Assembly (NCBI RefSeq): GCF_900111255.1
Contig: NZ_FOGP01000001.1
Location: 564,016 to 628,015, forward strand
Direction of reading: 5' to 3'
Length of the DNA stretch: 64,000 nucleotides
Source of the DNA: Parafannyhessea umbonata
Lineage (GTDB): Bacteria; Actinomycetota; Coriobacteriia; Coriobacteriales; Atopobiaceae
Shown: piece by piece, positions 16,800 through 24,239 of the stretch
Layout: each line of letters begins with the position of its first letter
Numbering within the stretch: position 1 is the stretch's first letter
Translations under genes and position numbers: made by a program
The notes under the pieces: model-generated
The model's input: only the letters and a program-made list of their open reading frames with translations
What the model was told of the DNA's origin: nothing
Database searches by the model: none

Positions 16800-16835
16800 T
16801 GTCCCGCCTCCCGGCCTGTGCCGGGAGGCGGGACA
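16800..16835 (-). promoter_or_regulatory. 15-bp perfect hairpin in the pepC leader
   Basis: GTCCCGCCTCCCGG and its exact complement CCGGGAGGCGGGAC flank CCTGTG, with one further T-A pair outside. It lies 20 bp before the pepC ATG, leaving the ribosome-binding site free. No T-run follows in either direction, so it is not a standard terminator. It could stabilise the mRNA 5' end or be a protein site. Confidence 0.6.
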
Positions 16836-17052
16836 TGTTTTAGTGTTGGCAAACTTTTTCAGTCTAGCACCACCGCGGCGCATCGCCCTGTCACGTCGTC
16901 ACCTCGTGAGGCGGGTGCCGCCACGTGGGCACGAGCGTCTGCTCGGAAGTTTGGGATGCGTCTTGGCCTTCGGCCCTCTCGCGATTGACTCACCGCAGCC
17001 TGACGCGCGAATGCTACTATCTTAAAAAGTGAAAACATGTGATGGGGGAGAC

Positions 17053-18444
17053 ATGGCCCGAGCCTTGAGGGACGTTGCATATGGGGTGCCCGACTATGCC
17101 CTGAGCGTCCTGCGCGCCTTGGAGGCGGCTGGCTTCGAGGCCTGGGTCGTGGGAGGCTGGGTTCGCGATGCGCTTCTGGGCGCACCCTGCCACGACGTCG
17201 ACATCACAACCTCGGCCCACTGGCGTGACGCCGAGCGCGTGCTCGACTCCTGCGGCATCGCCGTTCGCGAGACGGGCACCGCCCATGGCACCGTTACGGC
17301 AATCGTGGGGGGCAAGCCGGTCGAGGTGACCACCTACCGCGTCGAGAGCTCCTACACCGACCACCGCCACCCCGATGACGTCGTCTTCGTGGACGACGTG
17401 CGCGAGGACCTAAAGCGCAGGGACTTCACGATCAACGCGATGGCCTACCATCCCGAGCGTGGCCTGCTTGACCCGCATGGCGGCCGAGATGACCTTGACC
17501 TGGGGCTGATCAGGGCAGTCGGCGACCCGCGCCTTCGCTTCTCTGAGGATGCGCTGCGAGTCCTGCGCGCGGTGCGCTTTGCCTGCCGCCTCGGCTTTGA
17601 CGTCGAGCCACGGACGCAGGAGGCCCTGGCGCGCTGTGCCGACGGTCTCGAGGACATCGCCAACGAGCGCATCGGGCAGGAGCTCGACGGCATCGTCTGC
17701 ACCGGCGCCGTTGCCTGGGCCCTCGCTCACGAGATGCCCGTCCTCGGCGTCGCGGTTCCCGAGCTCAAGCCTCTGGTGGCCTTCGACCAGCGAAGTCCCT
17801 ATCACGCCTATGACGTGCTCGAGCACACCATGCGCGTCTGCCGTGCCGTCGAGGAGTTCACGGGCGGCAATGCCTCGCGCGAGCTGCGTTGGGCCGCCCT
17901 CATGCACGACGTCGCGAAGCCCATAACCTTCACCCAGGACGAGACGGGTCGCGGCCACTTCTTCGACCACCCCAAGGTCGGCGCGCGCGTGTGCGAGCTC
18001 CTGATGCGTCGGCTTGCGCTTCCGCACGACCTCATCATCCCCGTTCGCTCGCTGGTGAGGCTGCATGACCATGTCGTGTCACCCACGTCGCGTTCCATGC
18101 GCCGCACCCTCATGAAGTTCGACAAGGCCTGTCCCGGTCGCGCGCCACGCCTGGCCTTCGACCTGCTTGATCTCAAGCGGGCCGACGCCGTCTCGAAGGT
18201 CGACTGGGTCGCGGGTTACGCCATCGAGCTTGATGGCATCGAGCTGGCCTTGCGGCGCGAGCTCGAGCGTGGCGCAACGTATCGTATGGGTGACCTTGCC
18301 GTGAACGGGTCGGACGTGATTTCTGCCACGGGCATCAAGCCCGGGCCGGGCGTCGGTCTCATACTCCAGGGGCTCCTGAGTGCCGTCGTGAACGGCGATC
18401 TTCCCAACGAGCGAGAAGAGCTTCTCCGCAGCCTGCAGATTTAG
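17053..18444 (+). CDS. cca: CCA tRNA nucleotidyltransferase
   Basis: Adds or repairs the 3' CCA end of tRNAs from CTP and ATP. The class II nucleotidyltransferase head is clear: VVGGWVRDALLG then DVDITT supply the metal-binding acidic pair, followed by the RRDFTINAMAY segment. An HD domain follows (LMHDVAKP, FFDHPKVGARV), as in the poly(A) polymerase/CCA group carrying an HD extension. The 463-residue length fits. ATG 17053 after GGGGGAG is preferred over a GTG eight codons earlier. All three tRNAs just downstream encode CCA, so here the enzyme probably acts mainly in repair. Confidence 0.93.
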   Translation: MARALRDVAYGVPDYALSVLRALEAAGFEAWVVGGWVRDALLGAPCHDVDITTSAHWRDAERVLDSCGIAVRETGTAHGTVTAIVGGKPVEVTTYRVESSYTDHRHPDDVVFVDDVREDLKRRDFTINAMAYHPERGLLDPHGGRDDLDLGLIRAVGDPRLRFSEDALRVLRAVRFACRLGFDVEPRTQEALARCADGLEDIANERIGQELDGIVCTGAVAWALAHEMPVLGVAVPELKPLVAFDQRSPYHAYDVLEHTMRVCRAVEEFTGGNASRELRWAALMHDVAKPITFTQDETGRGHFFDHPKVGARVCELLMRRLALPHDLIIPVRSLVRLHDHVVSPTSRSMRRTLMKFDKACPGRAPRLAFDLLDLKRADAVSKVDWVAGYAIELDGIELALRRELERGATYRMGDLAVNGSDVISATGIKPGPGVGLILQGLLSAVVNGDLPNEREELLRSLQI

Positions 18445-18542
18445 ATGTGCCGGGTGCCGTTCGCTGGGCATGCTACGTGCTTCTCGGCAGGTCCTCGCCC
18501 CGCGCGAAGTCGGGTACGCGAGGGGCTATAAGGCCATAACAA

Positions 18543-18575
18543 ATCAGACCGCCGAGATCGCCCGACGGTCTGCTC
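18543..18575 (-). terminator. terminator of the tRNA operon
   Basis: On the minus strand CAGACCG ... CGGTCTG forms a 7-bp stem, with a GATC-containing loop, followed by ATTTGTT. It lies immediately after the last tRNA-Glu gene. Confidence 0.6.
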
Positions 18576-18580
18576 ATTCT

Positions 18581-18657
18581 TGGTAGCCCGTACCAGATTC
18601 GAACTGGTGATCTCCGCCTTGAGAGGGCGGCGTCCTAAACCGCTAGACGAACGGGCC
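18581..18657 (-). tRNA. tRNA-Glu (CTC)
   Basis: Minus-strand cloverleaf: acceptor GGCCCGT/ACGGGCT, anticodon stem CCGCC/GGCGG with loop CTCTCAA giving anticodon CTC, T-arm ACCAG-TTCGAAT-CTGGT, and an encoded CCA. It reads GAG codons, which dominate in this GC-rich DNA. It is an exact copy of the tRNA at 18726. Confidence 0.97.
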
Positions 18658-18725
18658 ATATGAAGGCGCGAGGCTGTAAATACGGGCGCAGGAACCATCT
18701 TGCAACTCCTGCGCCCGATAACAGT

Positions 18726-18802
18726 TGGTAGCCCGTACCAGATTCGAACTGGTGATCTCCGCCTTGAGAGGGCGGCGTCCTAAACCGCTAGACGAACGGG
18801 CC
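18726..18802 (-). tRNA. tRNA-Glu (CTC), second identical copy
   Basis: Identical over all 77 positions to the gene at 18581, including the encoded CCA. The two are 68 bp apart and transcribed in the same direction, upstream-most tRNA-Gln first. Confidence 0.97.
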
Positions 18803-18822
18803 ATGCAATTGTCAGGCACACT

Positions 18823-18896
18823 TGGCTGGGACGGAGAGAATCGAACTCCCACTGACGGAACCAGAATCCGTTGTCCTACCGTTAGACGACGTCCCA
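18823..18896 (-). tRNA. tRNA-Gln (CTG)
   Basis: Minus-strand cloverleaf: TGGGACG/CGTCCCA acceptor stem, anticodon stem ACGGA/TCCGT around TTCTGGT giving anticodon CTG, T-loop TTCGATT and encoded CCA. It reads CAG. It is the first gene of the three-tRNA operon. Confidence 0.97.
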
Positions 18897-18931
18897 ATCG
18901 GTGTCCTCTGTGCGCCTCGGCGCGAGAAAAG

Positions 18932-18960
18932 AATATACGCGATAGGCGGGGGCCATGCAA
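18932..18960 (-). promoter_or_regulatory. sigma-70-type promoter of the tRNA operon
   Basis: Minus-strand TTGCAT, 17-bp spacer, TATATT, located about 35 bp upstream of tRNA-Gln. Spacing and hexamers are close to consensus, unlike most promoters in the window, as expected for a stable-RNA promoter. Confidence 0.8.
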
Positions 18961-19294
18961 GGGGAAATCTCAAAAATTGTTCCCGCATTCGCTGCCGCTG
19001 GGGCAAAATGTGGTACTTCAAGCGTCTGAGCTGGCACTTCTCTTTCTTCTAGCTGACGTGCTGATGCCATCTGCGTCTTCACAATTTCTGGATTAGTCCG
19101 CATCCTAAGAAGGGGCTGCCCTCCCGCAGGCGCAGAGACCCCCTGCTCTCCCGCCGTGCGCCGGGCGACTTGCCCATTCTTGGTGTTGGCTGCGCCAGGC
19201 CTTCGCGGGAGCCATGCCGTCTGCGCTATCATAAGAGTGTTGTAGACACTAAGATGCGTCGAGCAGTTCTCGGCGTGGCGACCATGGGAGCCTG
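18961..19294. other. intergenic region between divergent tRNA operon and flippase-like gene
   Basis: No gene is seen. TATCAT at 19227-19232 may be the -10 of the downstream membrane protein gene, without a clear -35. A GC-rich block at about 19100-19190 has several short inverted repeats but no poly-T. Confidence 0.5.
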
Positions 19295-20647
19295 ATGGCA
19301 GAGCCTAAGGACACAAAGCGCACCAAAGGCAAGGTCTCGCTCAAGGTTTCGGCGCCCCACGTCTCCGTTGGTGGCGGCGTGGAGACCGAGGAGCTCGAGG
19401 AGAACAACGCCAAGGCCCGCAAGGGCGCGCTCTTCCTTGCTGCGGTCGTCGGCATATATATTGTCTACCTGATCGTGTCGGGGCAGATGGGGGAGTTCCT
19501 GGACGCTCTCTCGTCCGTCGACACCGGGTGGGTCCTGTGGGCCTGCGTCGCCTACGCCTTCTACTTCGTCTTCGGCGTGATCGCCTACGTCATCGCCGTG
19601 TACCTCGACCACGACTCTCCCGTCGGCGTGCGCGACCTCATGAGCGTCGAGGCCTCCGGCGTCTTCTTCGGCAACCTTACCCCCATGATGGCGGGCGCCG
19701 TTCCCTCGCAGATCTATCGCCTGACGCGCACGGGGCTTGACGTGGGCGAGGCGAGTGCCACGCAGTTCACGCGCTTCATCATGTTCCAGTTCGGCGTGGT
19801 CCTGTTCGCGGCCATCATGCTCTTCGCCAAGCTCGAGTACTTCTTCGAGACCTACGGCGACATCATCATCCTGAACCTCGTCGTGTTCGGCGTGCACTTC
19901 CTGGAGCTCGCGGGCCTCTTCGTGGTCTGTCTGTGCCCGCGTCTGGTCATGCGCCTGGGCAACTGGGCGATCAACCTCGCGTCGAAGCGCGGCTGGCTCA
20001 AGAACCGCGAGTACTGGGACGAGATGGTCAACGTTCAGGTGATGGAGTTTTCAAACGCGTTCAAGCGTGCCTCTCAGGACCTTCCCTCCATGGGGCTCAC
20101 GCTTCTGGTCACGATGGCGCAGCTGGCGTGCCTGTACATGATTCCCTGGTTCGTGCTGCGCGCATTCGGCGTCGAGGGCGACTTCATCGAGTGCCTCGCG
20201 GCCGGGTCCATGGTCCAGATGGTCGCCTCTGCCGTGCCCCTTCCCGGCGGAACCGGCGGCGCCGAGGGTGGCTTCTACATGTTCTACCAGCACATGTTCG
20301 GCGCTGCCACGAGCGCCGGCTTCCTGATCTGGCGCATCGTCACCTTCTTCGCGCCCACGATTCTTGCCGCGCCCCTCCTTGGACTGAGGTCGAACGGCGG
20401 CATGAGCATCTACAACCGCGTGCAGCGCATCATGGCACGCCTCGGCAGGGGCTCTGCGGCCTCGGCGGCGCCCAAGGTCGCGACCCTCAAGGGCAGCCAG
20501 ATTGCCGCGAAGGCCAAGGGCAAGACCGCCCGCACCTCCGGCGCGCGGAAGGGCGGTCCCGTGGCCACCAACGGCGGCATTCGCGTTCCCATGGGATCGA
20601 AGCAGGCCAAGAGGACTGCCGCCCACGCGCACGACAAGAAGGAGTAG
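19295..20647 (+). CDS. YbhN/LPG-synthase-TM family membrane protein (UPF0104)
   Basis: A 450-residue protein of the lysylphosphatidylglycerol-synthetase transmembrane/YbhN family (PF03706 type). About eight membrane helices span residues 45-370, with SVEASGVFFGNLTPMMAGAV and AVPLPGGTGGAEGGFYMFY as the two conserved proline/glycine blocks; the family includes MprF flippase domains and dolichol-linked or glycolipid exporters. The N-terminal 45 residues and the C-terminal 80 are cytoplasmic, the latter Lys/Ala/Arg-rich (AAKAKGKTARTSGARKGG) and likely to bind acidic phospholipid or nucleic acid. No synthase domain is attached, so a lipid- or lipid-sugar-flipping role is inferred. A terminator follows. 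Confidence 0.88.
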   Translation: MAEPKDTKRTKGKVSLKVSAPHVSVGGGVETEELEENNAKARKGALFLAAVVGIYIVYLIVSGQMGEFLDALSSVDTGWVLWACVAYAFYFVFGVIAYVIAVYLDHDSPVGVRDLMSVEASGVFFGNLTPMMAGAVPSQIYRLTRTGLDVGEASATQFTRFIMFQFGVVLFAAIMLFAKLEYFFETYGDIIILNLVVFGVHFLELAGLFVVCLCPRLVMRLGNWAINLASKRGWLKNREYWDEMVNVQVMEFSNAFKRASQDLPSMGLTLLVTMAQLACLYMIPWFVLRAFGVEGDFIECLAAGSMVQMVASAVPLPGGTGGAEGGFYMFYQHMFGAATSAGFLIWRIVTFFAPTILAAPLLGLRSNGGMSIYNRVQRIMARLGRGSAASAAPKVATLKGSQIAAKAKGKTARTSGARKGGPVATNGGIRVPMGSKQAKRTAAHAHDKKE

Positions 20648-20679
20648 GGGGCGTCGGACGCCGTTTCCCAGGCATGCGA

Positions 20680-20719
20680 AGAGGGCGAGAAGCGCATGCG
20701 TGCGCACTTCTCGCCCTCT
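20680..20719. terminator. hairpin between convergent genes
   Basis: AGAGGGCGAGAAG and CTTCTCGCCCTCT form a perfect 13-bp stem around a 14-nt loop that itself can pair. Located 33 bp after the YbhN-like stop and 83 bp from the serine dehydratase stop; it can serve both. The following sequence is only weakly T-rich. Confidence 0.7.
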
Positions 20720-20801
20720 CTCTTGCTCCGCCTGGCTCCGCTTCGGGCCGGAAGGGCGACCGGCGGTTGCCCCTGGCCTTCGCGGTGTTCCGGACCGGGT
20801 G

Positions 20802-22382
20802 CTACAGGGCGCAGCGTCGGCAGGCGCCGCATGCGGATGGCGCTGCGGCGAGGCCGCCCAGGGCCGTCTCCCTCAGCGCTGCCGGCAGCGAGTCGCCGAC
20901 TGCCTTCATGGCGGCCACGACCTCGTCGAAGGGGATGGGGTCGAGCACGCCGGATAGCGCGAGCTGAGCCGCGCTGATGGCGTTTGCCACGCCGATGGCG
21001 TTTCGGTTCTGGCAGGGGTACTCGACGAGGCCTCGCACGGGGTCGCATACGAGTCCCAGGAGGTTGGCGATCGCCGTTGAGGCCGCGGAGAGGCAGGCCT
21101 CGGGGCTTCCGCCCAGAAGCTCCGTGAGGGCGCTTGCCGCCATTGCGGCCGCCGTGCCGACCTCGGCCTGGCATCCACCCTCCGCGCCCGCGACGGAGGC
21201 GTTGCGGGCCACTATGGCACCCACGGCGCAGGCATTCCAGAGCGCTGCGGCAATCTGGTCGTCCGTCGCGCCCGCGGCCTCGGCCGTGGCGAGCACCGAG
21301 CCGGGGATGACGCCGGCGGAGCCTGCGGTCGGTGCGGCGACGATGACGCCCATGGTCGCAGAGCGCTCGAGGACCGCCATGGCGTAGGCGGTCGCCTTGC
21401 TGAGCGTCGAGCCCAGGAGGACGTTCGAGATACGCTCGGCGCCGTCGGCCACGGCCTTTGCCTGCCCGCCCAGGAGGCCTCCCAGGGAGGGCTCGGGCTT
21501 CTCGATGGGACGCGCGGTCTCCTCCCGCATGACCTCGATGATCTTGGCCATGCGAGCGTCGACGTCCGCCGAGGGCTCGAGCTCCAGCTCGCGCTCGCGC
21601 ATGATCTGGCCGATGGAGAGGTCCTCGGTGGCGCAGGCGCGCAGCAGCTGGGCGCCTGTCTCGAAGCCGTGCGGCAGCACCGCGTCGGGCGCCGCCTGCG
21701 AGGCGCCGGGGATGTTCACGAGGCTCGCGAACGAGATGCTCGGCCCGCGCGAGAGGTACTCGAGCACGCTCTGGTCTAGGCCGTCGTCGACCTCGAAGAC
21801 CGTGTAGGCGCGGCCGCCGCGGCTCTCGCGGAAGGTGCGCATCGTTGCGATGTTGACGGAGGAGGCCGAAAGTCCGCTGGTGAGGGCCGCCAGGACGCCG
21901 GGGCGGTCCTGGTGTGCCACGAAGAGGGTGGGGTAGTCGCCGGTCATCTCGACCGCGATGCCGTCGATAGAGCTGATGCGGACCTTGCCGCCGCCCAGGG
22001 ACTCGCCGGTGACCGACATCTGCATGCCGTCCTGGCCAACCATGTTGACCGCGACGGTGTTGGGATGAAGGGCGGTGCCCTCCTTGTCGGAGGCCTCGGT
22101 GAACGAGAACTCCAGCCCCTCCTCCTTCGCAAGCTCGAACGAGTTGCGCACGCGGATGTCGTCGGGCGCCATGCCCAGGATGCCCGCGACGAGCGCACGG
22201 TCGCTGCCGTGCCCGTGGTAGGTGTGGGCGAAGGAGTTGTAGAGCTTAAAGTCAACGCTCTTGAGGGGCTTCGGGCCCAGGGAGCGCGCGACCAGTGCGA
22301 TGCGCAGCGCGCCCGCGGTGTGCGACGAGGACGGGCCGACCATGACGGGGCCCAGAATCTCGAACGCTGAGGTGTTCATCAT
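20802..22382 (-). CDS. sdaA: L-serine ammonia-lyase, iron-sulfur-dependent, single-chain
   Basis: Deaminates L-serine to pyruvate using a [4Fe-4S] cluster. Beta domain first (residues 1-215): GPSSSHTAG at 16-24 and an ACT domain from about 150 (PTLFVAHQDRPGVLAAL). The alpha/catalytic domain follows from about 240, with cluster cysteines Cys404 (EGGCQAEVG), Cys446 and Cys457 (LVCDPVRGLVEYPC). In many Gram-positives the two domains are separate SdaAB and SdaAA chains; here they are fused, as in type II enzymes of other lineages. The C-terminus ends in three extra cysteines within ACGACRRCAL; in known structures a C-terminal Cys inserts into the active site. Monocistronic, AGGGAAG before the ATG. 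Confidence 0.95.
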   Translation of the reverse strand: MMNTSAFEILGPVMVGPSSSHTAGALRIALVARSLGPKPLKSVDFKLYNSFAHTYHGHGSDRALVAGILGMAPDDIRVRNSFELAKEEGLEFSFTEASDKEGTALHPNTVAVNMVGQDGMQMSVTGESLGGGKVRISSIDGIAVEMTGDYPTLFVAHQDRPGVLAALTSGLSASSVNIATMRTFRESRGGRAYTVFEVDDGLDQSVLEYLSRGPSISFASLVNIPGASQAAPDAVLPHGFETGAQLLRACATEDLSIGQIMRERELELEPSADVDARMAKIIEVMREETARPIEKPEPSLGGLLGGQAKAVADGAERISNVLLGSTLSKATAYAMAVLERSATMGVIVAAPTAGSAGVIPGSVLATAEAAGATDDQIAAALWNACAVGAIVARNASVAGAEGGCQAEVGTAAAMAASALTELLGGSPEACLSAASTAIANLLGLVCDPVRGLVEYPCQNRNAIGVANAISAAQLALSGVLDPIPFDEVVAAMKAVGDSLPAALRETALGGLAAAPSACGACRRCAL

Positions 22383-22502
22383 GTGCGATCTTCCCTTTCG
22401 TTTGGGCGTCCGGCGCGGCGGGGCCTCGGGCGGATTGCCGCTTCGGCTCCGGGGGTGTCACGCGTTTTCGCCATTGTGGCACTCTCGCCACCTTCGTGCA
22501 CA

Positions 22503-22541
22503 GAAAAAGGGCCGTCGTATCCTAATGGCTACAACGGCCCC
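22503..22541 (-). terminator. rho-independent terminator of gltX
   Basis: Minus strand: GGGCCGTTGTA, 10-nt loop, TACGACGGCCC (one G-T pair), then TTTTTCTGT. It lies about 50 bp after the gltX stop. Confidence 0.9.
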
Positions 22542-22591
22542 CAAACATGGGCAGGAGCTAGTATCGCGCCGCTTGCGTTCGGCTGCGCCGA

Positions 22592-24097
22592 CTACTCCGC
22601 GAGCGGCAGGGCCTTCTCGAGACGCGCCAGGGTGACGTTACGACCTAGGAGCTCGAGGGACTCGCCGAGCGGGGGAGAGACCTGATTTCCGCACTCTGCC
22701 ACGCGAACGGCGCCGTAGAACTTGCGCTTGTTGGTCTCGAGCTGCTCGGGCAGGGGTTCGAGCGCCGCGTCGATCGAGGCCGCCTTCCACTGGTCCGCAC
22801 CAATGGCCTCGAGTGCGGCCCTCGCCGCCTCGAGGTAGGAGCGCGCGCCCTCCTTGGCGAGGTTCTTCTTGACGCTCTTCTCGTCGAACTCGACGTCCTC
22901 GCCCATATAGAGGAAGCGGCTCTTCTCGACGACCTCGGGGGCAAGCGTGGTGCGCGGCTTCAGGATGCTGGAAAGAAGGTCGAACCACTCCGGCTTGGCG
23001 GCGTAGGCCGCGTCGACGTCGTCGTCCTGCTCGAGGCCGGCGGCCATGAGCTGTGGGACGAGCTGGGTCTTGGAGAACTCCTCGTCGCCCATCGCCTGGA
23101 GGTACTGGCCGTTGATCCAGTCGAGCTTCTTGAAGTCGAAGGTTGCAGGGTTCTTGGAGACGTGGTCGAGCGAGAACTTGCTGGCCAGGACGTCGCGCGG
23201 GACGATGGTCGTGTCACCGTCGAGCGCCCAGCCCAGAAGCGCCAGGTAGTTGACGAAGGCGTCGGAGTCGTAGCCGGCGGCCTTGTACTCCTCGACAGAG
23301 GTCGCGCCGTGGCGCTTGGAAAGCTTCTTGCCGTCGGGACCCAGGATCATGCTGATGTGGGCAAAGGTCGGCGTCGGCGCGCCCATGGCCTCGTAGACCA
23401 TGATCTGGCGCGGGGTATTGGACAGATGGTCGTCGCCACGGATGATGTGCGTGATGCCCATCTGCGCATCGTCGACGACGGTCGCGAAGTTGTAGGTGGG
23501 GGTGCCATCGGAGCGGAAGATGATGAAGTCGTCGAGCTCCTTCGCGTTGAAGGTCACGTCGCCGTGGACGGCGTCGTGGACGACGACGTCGCCGCGGTCT
23601 AGGGGGACCTTGATGCGGATGGTGTAGGGCTCGCCGGCGTCAACGCGGCGCTGGGCCTCGGCAGGGTCGATGTCGCGGCAGGTGCGCTGGTAGCCCTGGA
23701 ACGCGTCCTTGCGCTCCTGGGCAGCCTTGCGGTCGGCCTCGAGCTTCTCGGGCGTGCAGAAGCAGTAGTACGCCTTGCCCTCGGCCACGAGCCTCATGGC
23801 CTCCTTGCGGTAGATGTCCAGGCGCTCGGTTTGCCAGTAGGGGCCAAAGTCGCCGCCGACCTCGGGGCCCTCGTCCCAGTCGAGTCCCAGCCAGCGCATG
23901 GCACGCAGAATGATTTGGGTGTTCTCCTCGGTGGAGCGGGTGGGGTCGGTGTCGTCGATCCTCAGGATGAACGTACCGCCGTTCGCACGGGCGAACGCCC
24001 AGTTGTAGATTGCGGTGCGCGCGCCGCCTACGTGCAGCTTGCCCGTGGGAGACGGGGCGAAGCGGACGCGGACCGGCCTGTTGTCAGTAGAGCTCAC
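22592..24097 (-). CDS. gltX: glutamyl-tRNA synthetase
   Basis: Class I synthetase that charges tRNA-Glu. RFAPSPTGKLHVGGART carries the HIGH motif (as HVGG) and KKLSKRHGATS the KMSKS equivalent. The 501-residue length is normal for a bacterial GluRS with its C-terminal anticodon-binding helical domain. Whether it is discriminating or also makes Glu-tRNA-Gln cannot be decided without gatCAB and glnS data; actinobacteria commonly use the indirect route. It is monocistronic with its own promoter and terminator. The organism's two identical tRNA-Glu genes lie about 4 kb away. Confidence 0.97.
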   Translation of the reverse strand: MSSTDNRPVRVRFAPSPTGKLHVGGARTAIYNWAFARANGGTFILRIDDTDPTRSTEENTQIILRAMRWLGLDWDEGPEVGGDFGPYWQTERLDIYRKEAMRLVAEGKAYYCFCTPEKLEADRKAAQERKDAFQGYQRTCRDIDPAEAQRRVDAGEPYTIRIKVPLDRGDVVVHDAVHGDVTFNAKELDDFIIFRSDGTPTYNFATVVDDAQMGITHIIRGDDHLSNTPRQIMVYEAMGAPTPTFAHISMILGPDGKKLSKRHGATSVEEYKAAGYDSDAFVNYLALLGWALDGDTTIVPRDVLASKFSLDHVSKNPATFDFKKLDWINGQYLQAMGDEEFSKTQLVPQLMAAGLEQDDDVDAAYAAKPEWFDLLSSILKPRTTLAPEVVEKSRFLYMGEDVEFDEKSVKKNLAKEGARSYLEAARAALEAIGADQWKAASIDAALEPLPEQLETNKRKFYGAVRVAECGNQVSPPLGESLELLGRNVTLARLEKALPLAE

Positions 24098-24143
24098 TGT
24101 CGAACCTCTTCTAGCTAGTCGATGCCTTCATTAAAACTTGGTC

Positions 24144-24149
24144 AGTATA
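24144..24149 (-). promoter_or_regulatory. -10 element upstream of gltX
   Basis: Minus-strand TATACT lies about 47 bp before the gltX start, in a local AT-rich patch. The -35 region is weak. Confidence 0.45.
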
Positions 24150-24239
24150 GACCGTACGCTAGCGGACGCGCCTCGGCGCGCCCGCGATACTGCAGAATCT
24201 GCGGCTCTTGAACCCTGAGTGGGCTTGAGTTCCCGTGGG

